Part shown: positions 45,000-56,872 of the stretch, piece after piece
Layout: each line of letters starts with the position of its first letter
Position numbering within the stretch: the first letter of the stretch is position 1
Assembly (NCBI GenBank): GCA_949316235.1
Contig: OX438741.1
Location: 23,092,324-23,156,323, forward strand
Reading direction: 5' to 3'
Length of the DNA: 64,000 bases
Source: Oegoconia quadripuncta
Lineage: Eukaryota > Arthropoda > Insecta > Lepidoptera > Autostichidae
Notes under the pieces: generated by a model
Databases searched by the model: none
Told to the model about the DNA's origin: nothing
What the model saw: only the letters and a program-made list of their open reading frames with translations
Position numbers and translations under genes: made by a program

Positions 45000-45225
45000 G
45001 AAACCAACTTCTCACTCTCGTCCCTTTCCGTTGGTCTTGCAAAAGGCGACTAAGGGACTTTACATCAAAAAACATCTAAGACTTGCATGTTTCAACGGCG
45101 ATGGGAGTGTCACGTGTGCATTCTGTATATTTCGTTAGGTGAACAGTGGATGTAGTTTCCTGCATTAAACTTGTAATGTTTTGAACACCCAAATGCAAAA
45201 TTTTGGATATCTCTGATCACCACAT
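45000..45225 (+). repeat. Dispersed repeat family C copy
   Basis: The most complete copy: 'gcaaaaggcgactaagggac', 'ttgcatgtttcaacggcgat', 'cacgtgtgcattctgtatat', then 'tttggatatctctgatcacc'. Confidence 0.6.
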
Positions 45226-45234
45226 TATGTGTGT

Positions 45235-47866
45235 GTTTAAAAATTATTAGTAATAAATAAATGTGACAATGTAATCGATGTGATGAAATTTACAGTAATG
45301 TTAGAAATAATCTTTTGGATTAGACAAAATTTATTTCAATTCTTAACGTTAACTTCAGATTATAGTTTTAATCATATGGAATTACAATTTATATATGGAA
45401 ATGTCTTGTTAGATGAAATGAAATTTATGTTTGCTGTATCCTGCAAACTTTATTTTTGGAAACATGATTTGCAAATTAATAGGTACAGATGTAAATGCTC
45501 TTTAATAGGACGCTACAAAGCATGTTTATGAGTTTTGCTAGCAATAGCATGCTTCTCAATGTGCATGCTTTTAATCGCCTAGGCATCCAAACGAATGGCT
45601 GATTTAACCACATGCCTATGACATACACTCACACACACATGGTTACTTGTATTTATACTGATATCACCTTATTATATCCGTTACTGTTATGGTTCATGAA
45701 AGCCTATCGGAAACAGATTATATGAACGTTCTTACATGAAAGTTTACTCAACAAATACTGGTGGGAAATCGTAAATTTCAAATGAACCGTGACCAAACGA
45801 TTGGGGAGAAATGAAAACCAATGAAGTGGTAAAAAGCTTTAGCGATAACGATTTCAGCGATTATTTATACCTATTAAATTGTTTCGTTTTAGAAATGGAA
45901 CTTGGTTAATAATGTCGTCTGCGTCGATACAAAATGCTGCTCGAGTAAGCGTAAAATCACATCGCGTCTCCTTGTGAATTTAATAACGATCCATTCATTA
46001 CAGGCCTACTTCTTCAGTCTCCTACCGCTCTCATTTCTGATATGTGCAGGGTTTCACGCTAATGGTGGTTTCAATAATTTACGACGGAATTTATTTTTTG
46101 GTTTTCAGATAAACTTGTCTTTATTGTTATTGAATACATTAAAGTTTTACAAATAATTTACTATTATAGTTAACCTACTAAACTAAAAAGTGTAATACAG
46201 ATATCTAGAATGCAAGTGAGACCCTCAACCAGGCCTATAAATAAATTGGGCGACTTATATATCAACTTACCTTTCCTTTGAAATCAAACATGGCTGTCAC
46301 ATTCATATGAATTTGGCGAAATAAAGCATATGCGCGTATGAGCAGATATGGGGAAACCTATAGGTATGTTCCTTGTTTATAGCTGCGGATCCACCGGCAA
46401 ATACAATATAATTAATAACTATAATATTGTGAGGGTATTAAACCACTATGAAAGAGCGGGGACTCTTGATGAAATTATTTTATTTACATATTAGAGGTGG
46501 CCGACAACGAAACGAAATAAATTATTTCAAAACAAATCATTTCATTGTTAAATTACTTTGTGTATTTTTTGTTATTTATTTGGAGATTCGCTAATGTTAG
46601 CTACCATAATGCTACTTGTCATTTTGGGAAAATTCTTTGATCATTGATTTCTACCTCTCAATTCTACCTCTTTATAAGTAACTGGACTACCCGTAAGAGA
46701 AGAACTTTCCCCCTGAAACCAGATATCTATTTATACTGTCGGCTGTCGTTTGAGAGTTTCATAGCCCTTGTATATACCGTGTTTAAACTTAGGCGGACGG
46801 AATGAAGCACACGTGAGAGAGTTGCCTTAGAGATGATACTGTGCAGATATGGGAAAACTTATGCCATGTGTACATAACGGCGTAATTCATTAGTGATCGA
46901 TCCTGGTGCTTGTTTGTTCAGCTAATACGTATAGATTAATATCTTATGTTTGCTTATTTCCTGCAAATATATGATGTTACCCATACACTAAGCTACCCTA
47001 TTAGGAGAATTAATATTTTGATGAAAATTCTGACGCCTTATTGTAAATTAATAACAATAATTGTTGCATGGTGCAGAACATGATTGATGGTTCGAAAAAT
47101 ATGAGTAATGCGAGGTCATACAAAGAAGAAATATTACCAAATCAATTTTCAGTCATGCAATTGCGCGGAAATATTTCCAATGTTTTTTAAAATTTAAATT
47201 TGGAAAAGGCAAAACTGCATTCGGCGAGAAAACATTGTTCTTAATTTGAGACCTTACACGATTTCAAAATAAACTTTTCGGAGTTGTTACGTTGTGAATC
47301 ACGACAAATAAAAATAACAGTAAAATGCCGTTTTCTGATCGCCATATTGTAAAGTAATGAGCAAAATAACAGCCTAATTAGAAGAAATAATAGTTTGTGA
47401 ACGATTTCAGCTAAGAATACTCGAGCCGTTATCGACATCGGAAGGAGAAAAGGTGAATTTTTCACAACCGCTAAAACATTTTATAAATTGACTGTAAAAC
47501 AGCAGTTTTCAATATAAATGATAGATGCTGCAGTCTTTTACGTTTCAAAGGATGTGGTTCTGTGACAGAGAATTGAAAAGCCAGAAGCATCCGACCACAA
47601 TACGTCTTGCGGCGGGAGAACAAACGCAGCGTGAGCTTTTTGACTGCGATATTACCGACCACGGCGGCCGTCTCATTTAATGAGAATTCTGGTATTCGTG
47701 AGGAGTATTTTATTTCGTTTGTGAGTGCATTTCACATATTTCCAATAAACTGGGTTTTTCACAACTATATTTTTAATTTGACAATAATTATATTGCTGAT
47801 ACTATATATAGTTATGGTAGAGTAATACATATAACGTTGTTCTATTAATTTCAAGATTAAACATTG
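45235..47866. other. Unassigned sequence
   Basis: This is the longest stretch in the window without an identified element. ORFs at 45280-45531, 45902-46156, 47241-47465, 47471-47662 and 47607-47825 lack motifs and splice context. Confidence 0.35.
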
Positions 47867-47867
47867 G

Positions 47868-48143
47868 ATTTACGATTCGGAGGTCGCGGGTTCGATCCCC
47901 AGCGGGGTACATTTTTAAGTACTCGGTTTGGTTGGTGGTAGAGCATTTTAAATGTCGGCCGGGCTAGCTACCACCATCTTATCTAAATCTGCCGCCAAGC
48001 AGCAATGTTAATAGCATTGTTCCGGTTGTCAGAGATAAGATCCCTAAATGTGTTGGGGTTTCCGGGTCAGTACGCTTCCACTTAACATCAGGTGTGATTG
48101 GGGTCAAGTACCACCCCGTTGTGCATAAAAAAAAAGAAAAAAA
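47868..48143 (+). mobile_element. SINE A copy with B-box head
   Basis: It starts in the tRNA-like head (GGTCGCGGGTTCGATCCCCA) and ends in an A-run after 'gttgtgcataaaa'. Two short internal deletions. Confidence 0.8.
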
Positions 48144-49122
48144 GGGGAGAAACGTAAAAAATAAATGATCTAGTTCAACCTAAACCAATGTGGAATCTAC
48201 ATTATTGCAAAAAAAAACAAAAATATCAATAGGTAAAGTACTCTATCACTGAAACCAAATTATTAAAATAATAAATAAACGTAGTTTTCATTTTGCTACG
48301 AAAATCCACCCAATAGAAGTAATATAGTGAATATAGAAATAGTATAAATCATATTAAGAAACACGAGTAGGTTACTAGGTATTTTACCGAGCGGAAAAGT
48401 AAATAAATCCAGGTTGTTAGATCCTCGTAGCTCTGCGGTTGATACGGCAGAAATAATATCTCTGAAACGTTATTCCGCAGTAATAGCCGAGTGGAAGGAA
48501 GGTATTGGTAGTAAAGCCTTATTGGTTTGGCTGTTATGACTGCGTTTTCGTAGGTTATAAAACGACTAGTCGAAAATTAAACTTTAAACTCCCAAGGGAA
48601 TAAATGAAGTCAGATTTAAATTTGTTGGAGCAGGTGGATCTGCGTGCCACTCCTTTACGTCTTCGTGCTCGCAGCTCATTTCACACCCCCAGAACAAGAA
48701 CTAACTATGCTCACCACTCCACTATGATTCGATGTTTGCGAGAATACAATGAAGAATTATCGTATATGGACATTTTTCATCTGATAATCAGTTCAAATCA
48801 GCAGTATTGAAAGCACTGACATAGATTAGGTAATTGTGTACACATACACTCAACTCATACACACAACTCATACACACATACACTCGCACATATTACTCCA
48901 TACATTTTTTTCTCTTCCTTACGACCGTTCTTCCATACAAACACAACAATTTGATGTCCCGATAGATAAGGTAACAAAATAAGTTATGTATAAACTTACC
49001 GAGATCTATTTTGGCTTCTAAATGTATAAATTATATTTTAAATTTGTAATTATGGCTGTGTTTCAAATAAATCATTAATTAATTAATTAAAGTCAGATTA
49101 AGGTCAAGAGCGATCCCATTCT

Positions 49123-49125
<3 letters not shown>
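48144..49125. other. Unassigned sequence
   Basis: A 68-codon ORF at 48604-48810 is not supported by any motif. (CA)-rich text at 48838-48890. Confidence 0.35.
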
Positions 49126-49126
<1 letters not shown>

Positions 49127-49157
<31 letters not shown>

Positions 49158-49215
49158 CTTACTAGATAGTAAGAACTTTTTTTCTTAGGTAGTAAGAACT
49201 AGATAGTAAGAACGT
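49127..49215. repeat. A28 run followed by AGTAAGAAC hairpins
   Basis: A 28-base A run is followed by GTTCTTACTAGATAGTAAGA-type inverted repeats, with the 'tagtaagaac' arm present three times by 49214. Confidence 0.8.
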
Positions 49216-50505
49216 GTAAGATTACACGCACAGGACGTTCACTGTTGAACACAGGTCTCTTTCATGGATTTTCTGAGCTAACCTTTATTACGTCATCCGT
49301 CCACCTTGTCACGTCCCACGCTAAGCTTGTTGGTTCGTGCGGTCTCAACTCTAGTAGGTACTTTTTGCCCGAATGCAGTCCTACGCGTTATGTGAGTTAA
49401 AGAAAGGAGATAGAAGCTCTGCGTCTCTCTTACATGCCGATAGCATGAACGTGATAACAGACATATCTCGTATCAGACGTGGGAAAAATCGATTGTAAAG
49501 ATTATACGGGGCATGTTGACCTGGCAGATGTGGCTAAGAAGCTTTCCCTTTGTTTAATATTAAATATAAAAAAAAATGTTATACATCCGGACAAAGTCAC
49601 ACACAACGCTGTGAAATACAACACTTGTCGTTTCTCGTCGGGGTTTAAAAAATTATCTATTTGAGCTGTCGAATCGATATTTGTTCTAAAGTTACTTCAA
49701 CATAATAACCCGCTAGGCTATGTCCGAGACTTACGTTTGTTAGTTTCTTTTCTCTATGTCTGATTTGATTTCATAATGAAACACATAACCAAGTCTTTTC
49801 CATAGCTCGCTGTATGATTTTGAGCTTTGTTAATAGGATTTAAAGTGCTAACATTCAAAATTCGATCTCTTCAAATCTATAAAAATCGTAGGTGTACAAG
49901 TGCAAATACGCCCTGTAGAAACATTTCTCGGAGTTACGTGGGAATCAGGCCAAATACGATATAAATAAGTTCCGATTCGGGTAATAGAATGACAAAAATA
50001 ATGCCTTTCAGCTCCGTAGGAATTAGAAGGCGGAATAAAAATAAAGGCAATAAAACGTCTCACAGGCAAGGCTCGGTATAATGAAAAGAAAAATGATGTC
50101 ATAGGACGTTAAATATCACTTTACGCGGAGGGTGGGCTAGCTCCAGTCAGCGACTCATGTTTAATTACACCATTAGGGGCCCAGCGAATAGACGCGGTGG
50201 ATTCTACTTATCTCCACATTTACGACACACAGATAAGAGATTTCTTTTATTCTAGAGAAGAGAAGCACTTGATGTAAAGAAGAAGCTACATTTATAAAAA
50301 AATTAAAGATTGTAGGTGTAGGTTTTAACACACATCTATGTTGTTCCGTTAGGCTACAGGCGCAACTCGCATCGGAATTCACAGTGTGATCCCAAACGAC
50401 TACGAAGTTTACGTTAAATAAATAAACAGCCTAATTTGTAGTTCCTATAAGATATTTAAATGTACCTTCCTTATTTAAACAATAAAGCGTATTTGATTGA
50501 TTGAT
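49216..50505. other. Unassigned sequence with a LINE-like fragment
   Basis: 49285-49360 ('cgtcatccgtccaccttgtc') resembles the LINE C-terminal DNA at 24690 and 30350. The rest was not recognised. Confidence 0.35.
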
Positions 50506-50737
50506 TGAAATAAACATTTCGGACCCATACACCACACATCTAGTCCCAAACTAAGCAAAGCTTGTACTATGGATAATAGATAACGGATAGACATACATAA
50601 ATATTTATATAAACATCCATAACTCGGGAATAAATGTTCGTATTCATCACACAAACATTTACCCGTCGCGGGATTCGAACCAGCAACCGTTGGTTTCTCT
50701 GACAGGGTCACTATCCACTACACCAATCGGTCGTCGA
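50506..50737 (-). mobile_element. SINE B, nearly full length
   Basis: From 'aataaacatttcggacccat' to the head 'ctacaccaatcggtcgtcg', with 'gcgggattcgaaccagcaac' as the B-box arm. Close to the 53341 copy. Confidence 0.75.
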
Positions 50738-50829
50738 ATGGTCATAGTTGTCATACGGTATATGGTCAATGAAAATCTCACCGCAGATTCTTACACGAGC
50801 CGCACAAATAAACTTACAGAGTCAACACC

Positions 50830-51148
50830 CAGGACAGTGATTCTCACGCGTTCGAGATTTCAATGTCGATAGAGAGTGTGTCTGCCACTGTTTTTGGTTC
50901 CTATTAATATTAGTTGAATTAAATGTTATGCATCTGCCATTTATTATATTATTTTTAGTTCACTATAATGTGTGACAGTCATGGTTCTGGCCCTGATTCT
51001 CGCACACTCGAGACTTTGCTATCGTTAGACATTGGTATGTATCACTCTCACACCTGTATTTGAGTGCAAAAGTGACAAACCTATTGATGATTGATTTGAG
51101 ATTTGAGTTTGAAATTGAAATCTCAAACGCGTGAGAATCAGTGCCAAA
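50830..51148. mobile_element. MITE-like inverted repeat
   Basis: The left arm 'gattctcacgcgttcgagat' at 50838 and the right arm 'atctcaaacgcgtgagaatc' near 51118 are about 30-bp inverted repeats, 240 bp apart. A degraded inner pair ('ctgattctcgcacactcgag') lies at 50993. Confidence 0.5.
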
Positions 51149-51149
51149 G

Positions 51150-51859
51150 TCATAATTTAACAAGCTTATTTTTTACTTTCACCTGTCTGTTTGTTAGTAT
51201 AATAACACAGTGTATTTTTCTTCAAGGTACCACTTCTACGTATTTAATTGAGCTGTTTTGCATACGTATCTAAATCAGATTACAAAGTAATTTTATGATG
51301 TTGAGTTGGTCTAATAATGAAGCCGTAAGGTGACCAATAGGACCCCAATAAAACCTGTACTAAGTAGATGGTACCCAGTTTCTAATAATCGAGCTTGAAT
51401 TGGGACACAAGAACTCAGCAAGCAATGGTATGTTTACTGTTATACTACAGTAAAACTTAAGAGTTTGGACTTATGTTACTCGTCTTTCTGAATGATAGAA
51501 TGTGTTGAACAGGGTCTCATGATGAAGCATTACAAGCTTGTTTTAAAAAAGTATTGTTAATTTATTTATAAAATTTATTTAGGTCAAGCAATTAATAGCT
51601 CACACATTACAATAAATTAAATCTAAAAATGTGCAACTTTTTAAGACATTAACAATTTGTTACAAATGTTTTTGTTCACAAACCCATAACCGATCCCAGA
51701 ATAGTGCAATATTTATGTTATGTGATGAAAATAAGGGACCAAGAAATTTATTTCCAGTTGTAATTTTCCATTACCAGTACCCCTTGTGCATAAAAATGTT
51801 TTGCTAAAATGTTAATTATTATCCATGAAGCAAAAGTCAATAATAATAATAAATATATA
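51150..51859. other. Unassigned sequence
   Basis: Nothing recognised. Confidence 0.35.
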
Positions 51860-52113
51860 AATATCTTTGCACATACACACAGCGCCATCTAGTTCCACAC
51901 TAAGCAACTAGGCTTGTATTACAGATACCAGATGGTTGATAAACTACGCAAATACATTTTTTTGTAAATAAATACATATATAAATGAAAAACATCCATAA
52001 CTCGGGAACACATGTCTGTATTAATCATACAAACATATGCCCCTAGCGGTATTCGAACCCGCCACCTTTTGTTATAGCAGCAGAGTTTCTAACCACTACA
52101 CCAACAGGTCGTC
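51860..52113 (-). mobile_element. SINE B, nearly full length
   Basis: 'cacacagcgccatctagttc' to 'ctacaccaacaggtcgtcag', closest to the 9083 copy. The B-box arm is 'gcggtattcgaacccgccac'. Confidence 0.75.
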
Positions 52114-53284
52114 AGTCAGTCACAAGAAGAGTTGTTTTGATTTTGTTTTTAATTTCAATTTGTAATTTTTATTTATAATACATGTGTGCAAAAGATTTAT
52201 TTGAACATGCTCTCCTATAATAGATTGTGTTCACTATGTGGTCAAAGTGAATTGGCAAAAAAATCCATACATTTAGATCGATTAGGTATTGCACTTTTGC
52301 ATGGACAGGCGCTTCTAAGTTGACCACTATAGTGAAAGTCGACCATATTTATGGGAAGAACCCCGTAAAAATTCTACCAACAATTTCGATGGCAGGCTTC
52401 TATTACCTAATACCAAAAATTACATGGAAGACGATATTTCGAAACGCTTCGAAATCTCAGTCAAATATTCTATTCTCTGTTTTGTAAATTTGAGTCCACG
52501 TGAAGTCGTGTCGTACATGCGGAGTAGGAAACAATTACAAAAAAAAATCTTGTTAGAAGCATTCAGGTTTCCCCGAAGAGGGTAAAGAGAACAAACGTTA
52601 ATTAAGGAATAGACCCTCAAGCGAGATCGAGGGCTTGCGGAGCGAATGTGTGTTAAACAATCATGGCGGGAACTGTACAGCATAAAGACGAATAATTAAC
52701 CAGCCGGATGCTTGTTCGAATAAAAAATATATAGCACATTTCAGTAGACACACGTACTACCTATGTAGTTTAGTCGAGGAAAGGGCGGAATATTCTTTTT
52801 TTTATGATATTATATTTTATTATTAATTATTAGCTCATCCCTGCTGGAATTTAATGTAGACGTAAGCAATCTAAGATAGCTAATCTGATCTGACTGATGA
52901 GATAGTCGACATTCTAAAAACAATTATTCCTTCGATATAGTGTAAATAATCTCCTGTGTCATTGGTATTTGTTTTGAAATCACAGCCAGACACTTCAAGT
53001 TTTATGGTTAACCACAAATGTATTAACTATTAACTACAAAAGGAGTCCGGTCTCATTCGGTGTCTGTGTGACCCGCTGTCTGTTACACCTGATTATTTTA
53101 GGAAGTACATAAGAAATCGCAGAATCATTCAAAAAATGTTATTTTTTGGAACATCTCTACCACAGATACCTATCCACCCTGATGATTCAGAAATGAACCC
53201 CTCTAATATACCCCTCTTTATACTACCGCTTAGCTCATTTAAAGTTGATAATTTATCAATTTTATTACTAGTAGCTAAGTTGTC
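52114..53284. other. Unassigned sequence
   Basis: ORFs at 52420-52683 and 53129-53359 (minus) show no motif; the latter runs into repeats. Confidence 0.35.
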
Positions 53285-53695
53285 ATCATAACAGTCAAGG
53301 ACGTCCACTGCTGAAGTCCTCTTGAAGGTCTCCTCTATATAAATAAATATTTCGGACACTTACACCAATCATCTAGTCCCAAACTAAGCAAAGCTTGTGC
53401 TATGGATACTATATAACGGATAAACATACATAAATATTTATATAAACATCTATGACTCGGGAATAAATGTTCGTATTCATCACACAAACATTTACCCCTC
53501 GCGGGATTCGAACCCGCAACCGTTGGTTTCGCTGATAGGGTCTCTATCCACTACACCAACCGGTCGTCATCTATTTCCAAATCGATCGCTTGGAAGCAGT
53601 CTACATAGAGCAACTTCCCGGTACCATTATTAGGTCCTCCATCTACCTTGCACTGCGCTTGCCGTTGCGTGGTCTCCTCTCAAAAACATTTATGA
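53285..53695. repeat. LINE/SINE 3' fragment split by SINE B
   Basis: 'aaggacgtccactgctgaag' on the left and 'taggtcctccatctaccttg', 'gcgcttgccgttgcgtggtc' on the right are the two parts of the LINE-like 3' block seen at 24548-24720. The SINE B copy at 53341-53568 sits between them. Confidence 0.55.
53341..53568 (-). mobile_element. SINE B, full length
   Basis: B-box arm 'gcgggattcgaacccgcaac', A-box region 'ccactacaccaaccggtcgt', body 'taaatatttatataaacatc'. It interrupts a LINE-like fragment. Confidence 0.8.
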
Positions 53696-53769
53696 CCCAA
53701 CGGATACTTCAGAGTACTAATCCGCTAGGCTATTTCTCACAAATGTTGTAAGATCAGACTATCACGCTC

Positions 53770-53965
53770 TGTGTGCGAAGTGTAAGTTTTGTCTCGTTTT
53801 TAACTTTACCATCGCGTTCGCGTTTACGAAAAAGTCCATATGAAAAAAATCGTTTTGCAAACTATCCGCTAGAGGCGCTGCACATTTCTTCATACAAATC
53901 ATCACGTAAACGTGAACGCGGTAGTAAAGTTAAGTCGAAACAAATCTCACACTCCGCCTTCTGGT
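53770..53965. mobile_element. MITE, about 195 bp
   Basis: Inverted arms 'taactttaccatcgcgttcg' and 'cgaacgcgg'-type text ('gtgaacgcggtagtaaagtt') pair over about 50 bp with few mismatches. A short centre contains 'cgctagaggcgctgcac'. Confidence 0.55.
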
Positions 53966-54504
53966 GGACTGACCGCCTGCTTTTTATTTAATTTGGCAAA
54001 ACGTAAAATGTCAAATACGCAATACGTGTAACCATTCGAGACCTATAAAATTGGAGTCCTTTATAAATATTTGCGAGCTATAAAACTGTCCTGAAATGGC
54101 CCCTTGGAATCGAATTGTCTTTTGAGGTGTCCTTCTTGAAACATAAACTTGGATAACGCCCTAAACTACTTAAGTAAGGACCGGGGCGTATGTGCTCTTT
54201 TTACGTCACGATCCAACACTTATATGGCCTATCTTGTGTCCAAAAAAAACTGATGTACTTTTTCTAATGTTAAATTAGCAAGGTTAAGATTGACGGCCAA
54301 TTAGTTTTAATATTTTACTTAAATATTTATGTTAGCTGTTATTATTTCTTGGTATAGTCTAGTGTGAGAAACAAGATCAGGTAGTGTAATTTTTCAGCCA
54401 AAAGTATGGTCAGTGTCGGAAATGTTTCAACGTTTTAAAAGTACCTGAAATATTTGTTAAGTAAATTACGTAGTACTAATTTTGATCATGTTTACTTGGA
54501 AGTT
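53966..54504. other. Unassigned sequence
   Basis: Nothing recognised. Confidence 0.35.
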
Positions 54505-54740
54505 TTTTTTTATCCACAACTGGTTAGCACTTGACCTCAATCACACCTGATGTTAAGTGAAGATGACGCCGAAGGTAGTAGCGTACTGACCCGGAAACCC
54601 CATGTTATTTGGGGGACTGGCTATCTTATCTCTGATAACCGGAACACAATAACAATGCTATTGCTGCTTGGCGGCAGATTTAGATAAGGTGGTGGTAGCT
54701 AGCCAGGTGGACAATTAAAATGCCCTACCACCAACCGAGT
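54505..54740 (-). mobile_element. SINE A copy lacking head
   Basis: T-run, 'tatccacaactggttagcac' and the body to 'atgccctaccaccaaccgag'; the tRNA-like head is gone. Confidence 0.75.
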
Positions 54741-54960
54741 GGATTATGAAGGCAATATCATCCTAAGTGCAAATAATAAAACTAAAAACTTATTCATGAA
54801 AAAAATCATCTGTTTTAAACGTAAAAATAAAAGTAAAAATAATAAACAAGGAACTGCAGTCATTAATTGATTGTGATTACAAAATAGGGTCTCCATAGTG
54901 TTTTTGAATTCGGCTAAGAAGGCAATTGCAGTTATAGTGAATCCAATCACTGCTCACTTT

Positions 54961-55159
54961 TCTAATCCAACTAACATTACAAATGTGAAAGTTTCTATGT
55001 TTGTTTGTATGTAGCTTAATCACAGCGACACGGATGACGAATAGAATATGCCCTGGAATAGGACAACTTTTTGTCCACGTAAAGTGTATAGTTACAATAC
55101 ATAAAGAAATCACACATGTAAACGAACTCCGCGCGGGCGAAGCCACGGATAAATACTAG
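54961..55159 (+). mobile_element. Non-autonomous Helitron
   Basis: It starts TCTAATCCAACTAACATTAC and ends 'cgggcgaagccacgg...atactag'|T, like the 31275 and 40070 elements. The preceding base is T, not the usual A. Confidence 0.55.
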
Positions 55160-55464
55160 TAATAAATAAAACAGGCGCCAGTGATGTCAGAATTCATACT
55201 CTACCTAAGTGGGATATGCTTTACAATACTCACAGTGAAACGAAAACGCTAGTAGACTTTACGTAAGCATTTCTTGATACTTTTACGCTATTTAGTCTAA
55301 TAAGTAACATTGTCGAGTTAGAAACTTGAAAAGATCACACGAGTATGTTGTTGTTTACACAAGAGCGTTTTATTAAGAGCGAGTCAGAAAGAAAAGTGAT
55401 TGGCACTTGTTTACAAGCTTCATACAGCGAGTTATTTTTCTGTTGGTTTTATTGGTCAATAAAT

Positions 55465-55504
55465 AAGGAACTAAACTATTGCAACAGTTAGAAAACTTGG
55501 AAAC
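55465..55504 (+). repeat. 40-bp direct repeat, copy 1
   Basis: 'aaggaactaaactattgcaa' to 'acttggaaac' recurs at 56241-56280 with one mismatch, 776 bp away. Confidence 0.9.
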
Positions 55505-55574
55505 CTGTGATACATATAATTAGTAACGAAGTGTGTGTGTTTGTGTATTATTTACAAATAAACAATTTAAAGAT

Positions 55575-55975
55575 TGGCCGTTTTTTATTTTTCGGGCGCC
55601 ATGTTGGATTTGTCTTAAAATGTATACAGGGTGAATTTCAATTCGTGTAATTCTCATTAAATGGTGACGGTACTCATGTTTACGAACTACTTTCCTTAAG
55701 CAACCATAGACGAATTCAATCAAAAAAATTTCATTAACCATACAAAATAAACCATTCTGAAATCAGCTTTAGTATCGGATTCCAACAATTTTCGGCTGAA
55801 TTCGGCAATGGTTCTTGGTGGAAAGATTTTTGTAAGGGTGGACTTATTAGTAAACAGGAATTACACGAATTAAATTTCACCCTGTATACTATGACACTTT
55901 ATGGATCAAGACGCATCTAACGACATCTTGTGCTTTAAAATCGGTTAAACTATTTAGATTACAGAAGGTAACATA
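55575..55975 (-). repeat. Family E copy split by a MITE
   Basis: 'cgggcgccatgttggatttg' to 'aaaatgtata' and 'tatactatgacactttatgg' to 'gtaacatagaaat' are the two halves of repeat E; compare 1265-1372, where they are joined. Confidence 0.65.
55626..55888. mobile_element. CAGGGTG MITE, intact, 263 bp
   Basis: Ends CAGGGTGAATTTCAATTCGT and the inverse, flanked on both sides by TATA. The repeat E copy at 1272 shows the empty site. No transposase; Tc1/mariner-like by its ends and target. Confidence 0.75.
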
Positions 55976-56201
55976 GAAATATAAACACATACCTACAGAC
56001 AATGGGGTAATAGCTTAGTTTTTTAGGTATCTGGATTTGAAATTTGTTGTTTTCGGGGTTTAGACCCCTTAAAAGATCAAAAGGTTCAATTTAGGCTCAA
56101 AAGCTAAAGCTTCATCGTGCATCGTTTAAGTGTACTTATTGGTCTGTTTATTTTGGGAAGCAGTAACTAAATTGAGGCATGAAACATGTTAAATATATGT
56201 T

Positions 56202-56239
56202 ATACATATGTTGGAACTATATAGTTCCAACATATGTAT
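56202..56239. repeat. 38-bp perfect palindrome
   Basis: Centre 'ttggaactatatagttccaa', with ATACATATG/CATATGTAT ends. It abuts the second 40-bp direct repeat at 56241. Confidence 0.95.
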
Positions 56240-56240
56240 T

Positions 56241-56280
56241 AAGGAACTAAACTATTGCAACATTTAGAAAACTTGGAAAC
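56241..56280 (+). repeat. 40-bp direct repeat, copy 2
   Basis: Matches 55465-55504 with one mismatch and directly follows the 38-bp palindrome. Confidence 0.9.
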
Positions 56281-56429
56281 GTAAATATTTTATTTACGAC
56301 CAATTGTTGCATGTTGTATTTTGTGTTTATTGCTTTGTTATTTTATTCTCCTTGAAATTTTTGTTTGAATCGATAAACTAAGCGTATGTTAAATATTTAT
56401 TTCTAAAACAATTATTAATCACACATGCC

Positions 56430-56844
56430 ATTAGCACTGTGCTAGTGTATCAATATAATCATTCGAAAGGTCAGCTTTTATGTATTAAAAATTATTTAAT
56501 TTGAAAAGATGTGGGCTTTTAGAGACAGGTAGGGTTACGATTATCACAGTGGTAATCTTAAGGCCGTGATTTTGCTAGCGCGAGTAGTTAGGGCCAATCG
56601 GCGATCTAGCTAGATAGCGCGAGTAGTTAGGGCCAATCGGCGATCTAGCTAGATAGCTAGATAGCTAGATCGCCGATTGGCCCTAACTACTCGCGCTAGC
56701 AAAATCACGGCCTTAAGATTACCACTGTGATAATCGTAACCCTACCTGTCTCTAAAAGCCCACATCTTTTCAAATTAAATAATTTTTAATACATAAAAGC
56801 TGACCTTTCGAATGATTATATTGATACACTAGCACAGTGCTAAT
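56430..56844. repeat. 415-bp inverted repeat, 183-bp perfect arms
   Basis: Arms 56430-56612 and 56662-56844 are exact reverse complements by my reading. The 49-bp centre holds a second copy of a 39-bp unit ('gcgcgagtagttagggccaa'...) and 'tagctaga' units. No ORF and no transposon family recognised. The structure would form a long RNA hairpin if transcribed. Confidence 0.92.
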
Positions 56845-56872
56845 CATCTTAACTACATCTGTAGTTAAGATG
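56845..56872. repeat. Short perfect hairpin abutting the 415-bp palindrome
   Basis: The 12-bp stem CATCTTAACTAC pairs with GTAGTTAAGATG around the loop ATCT. It begins at the base after the larger inverted repeat. Confidence 0.85.
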
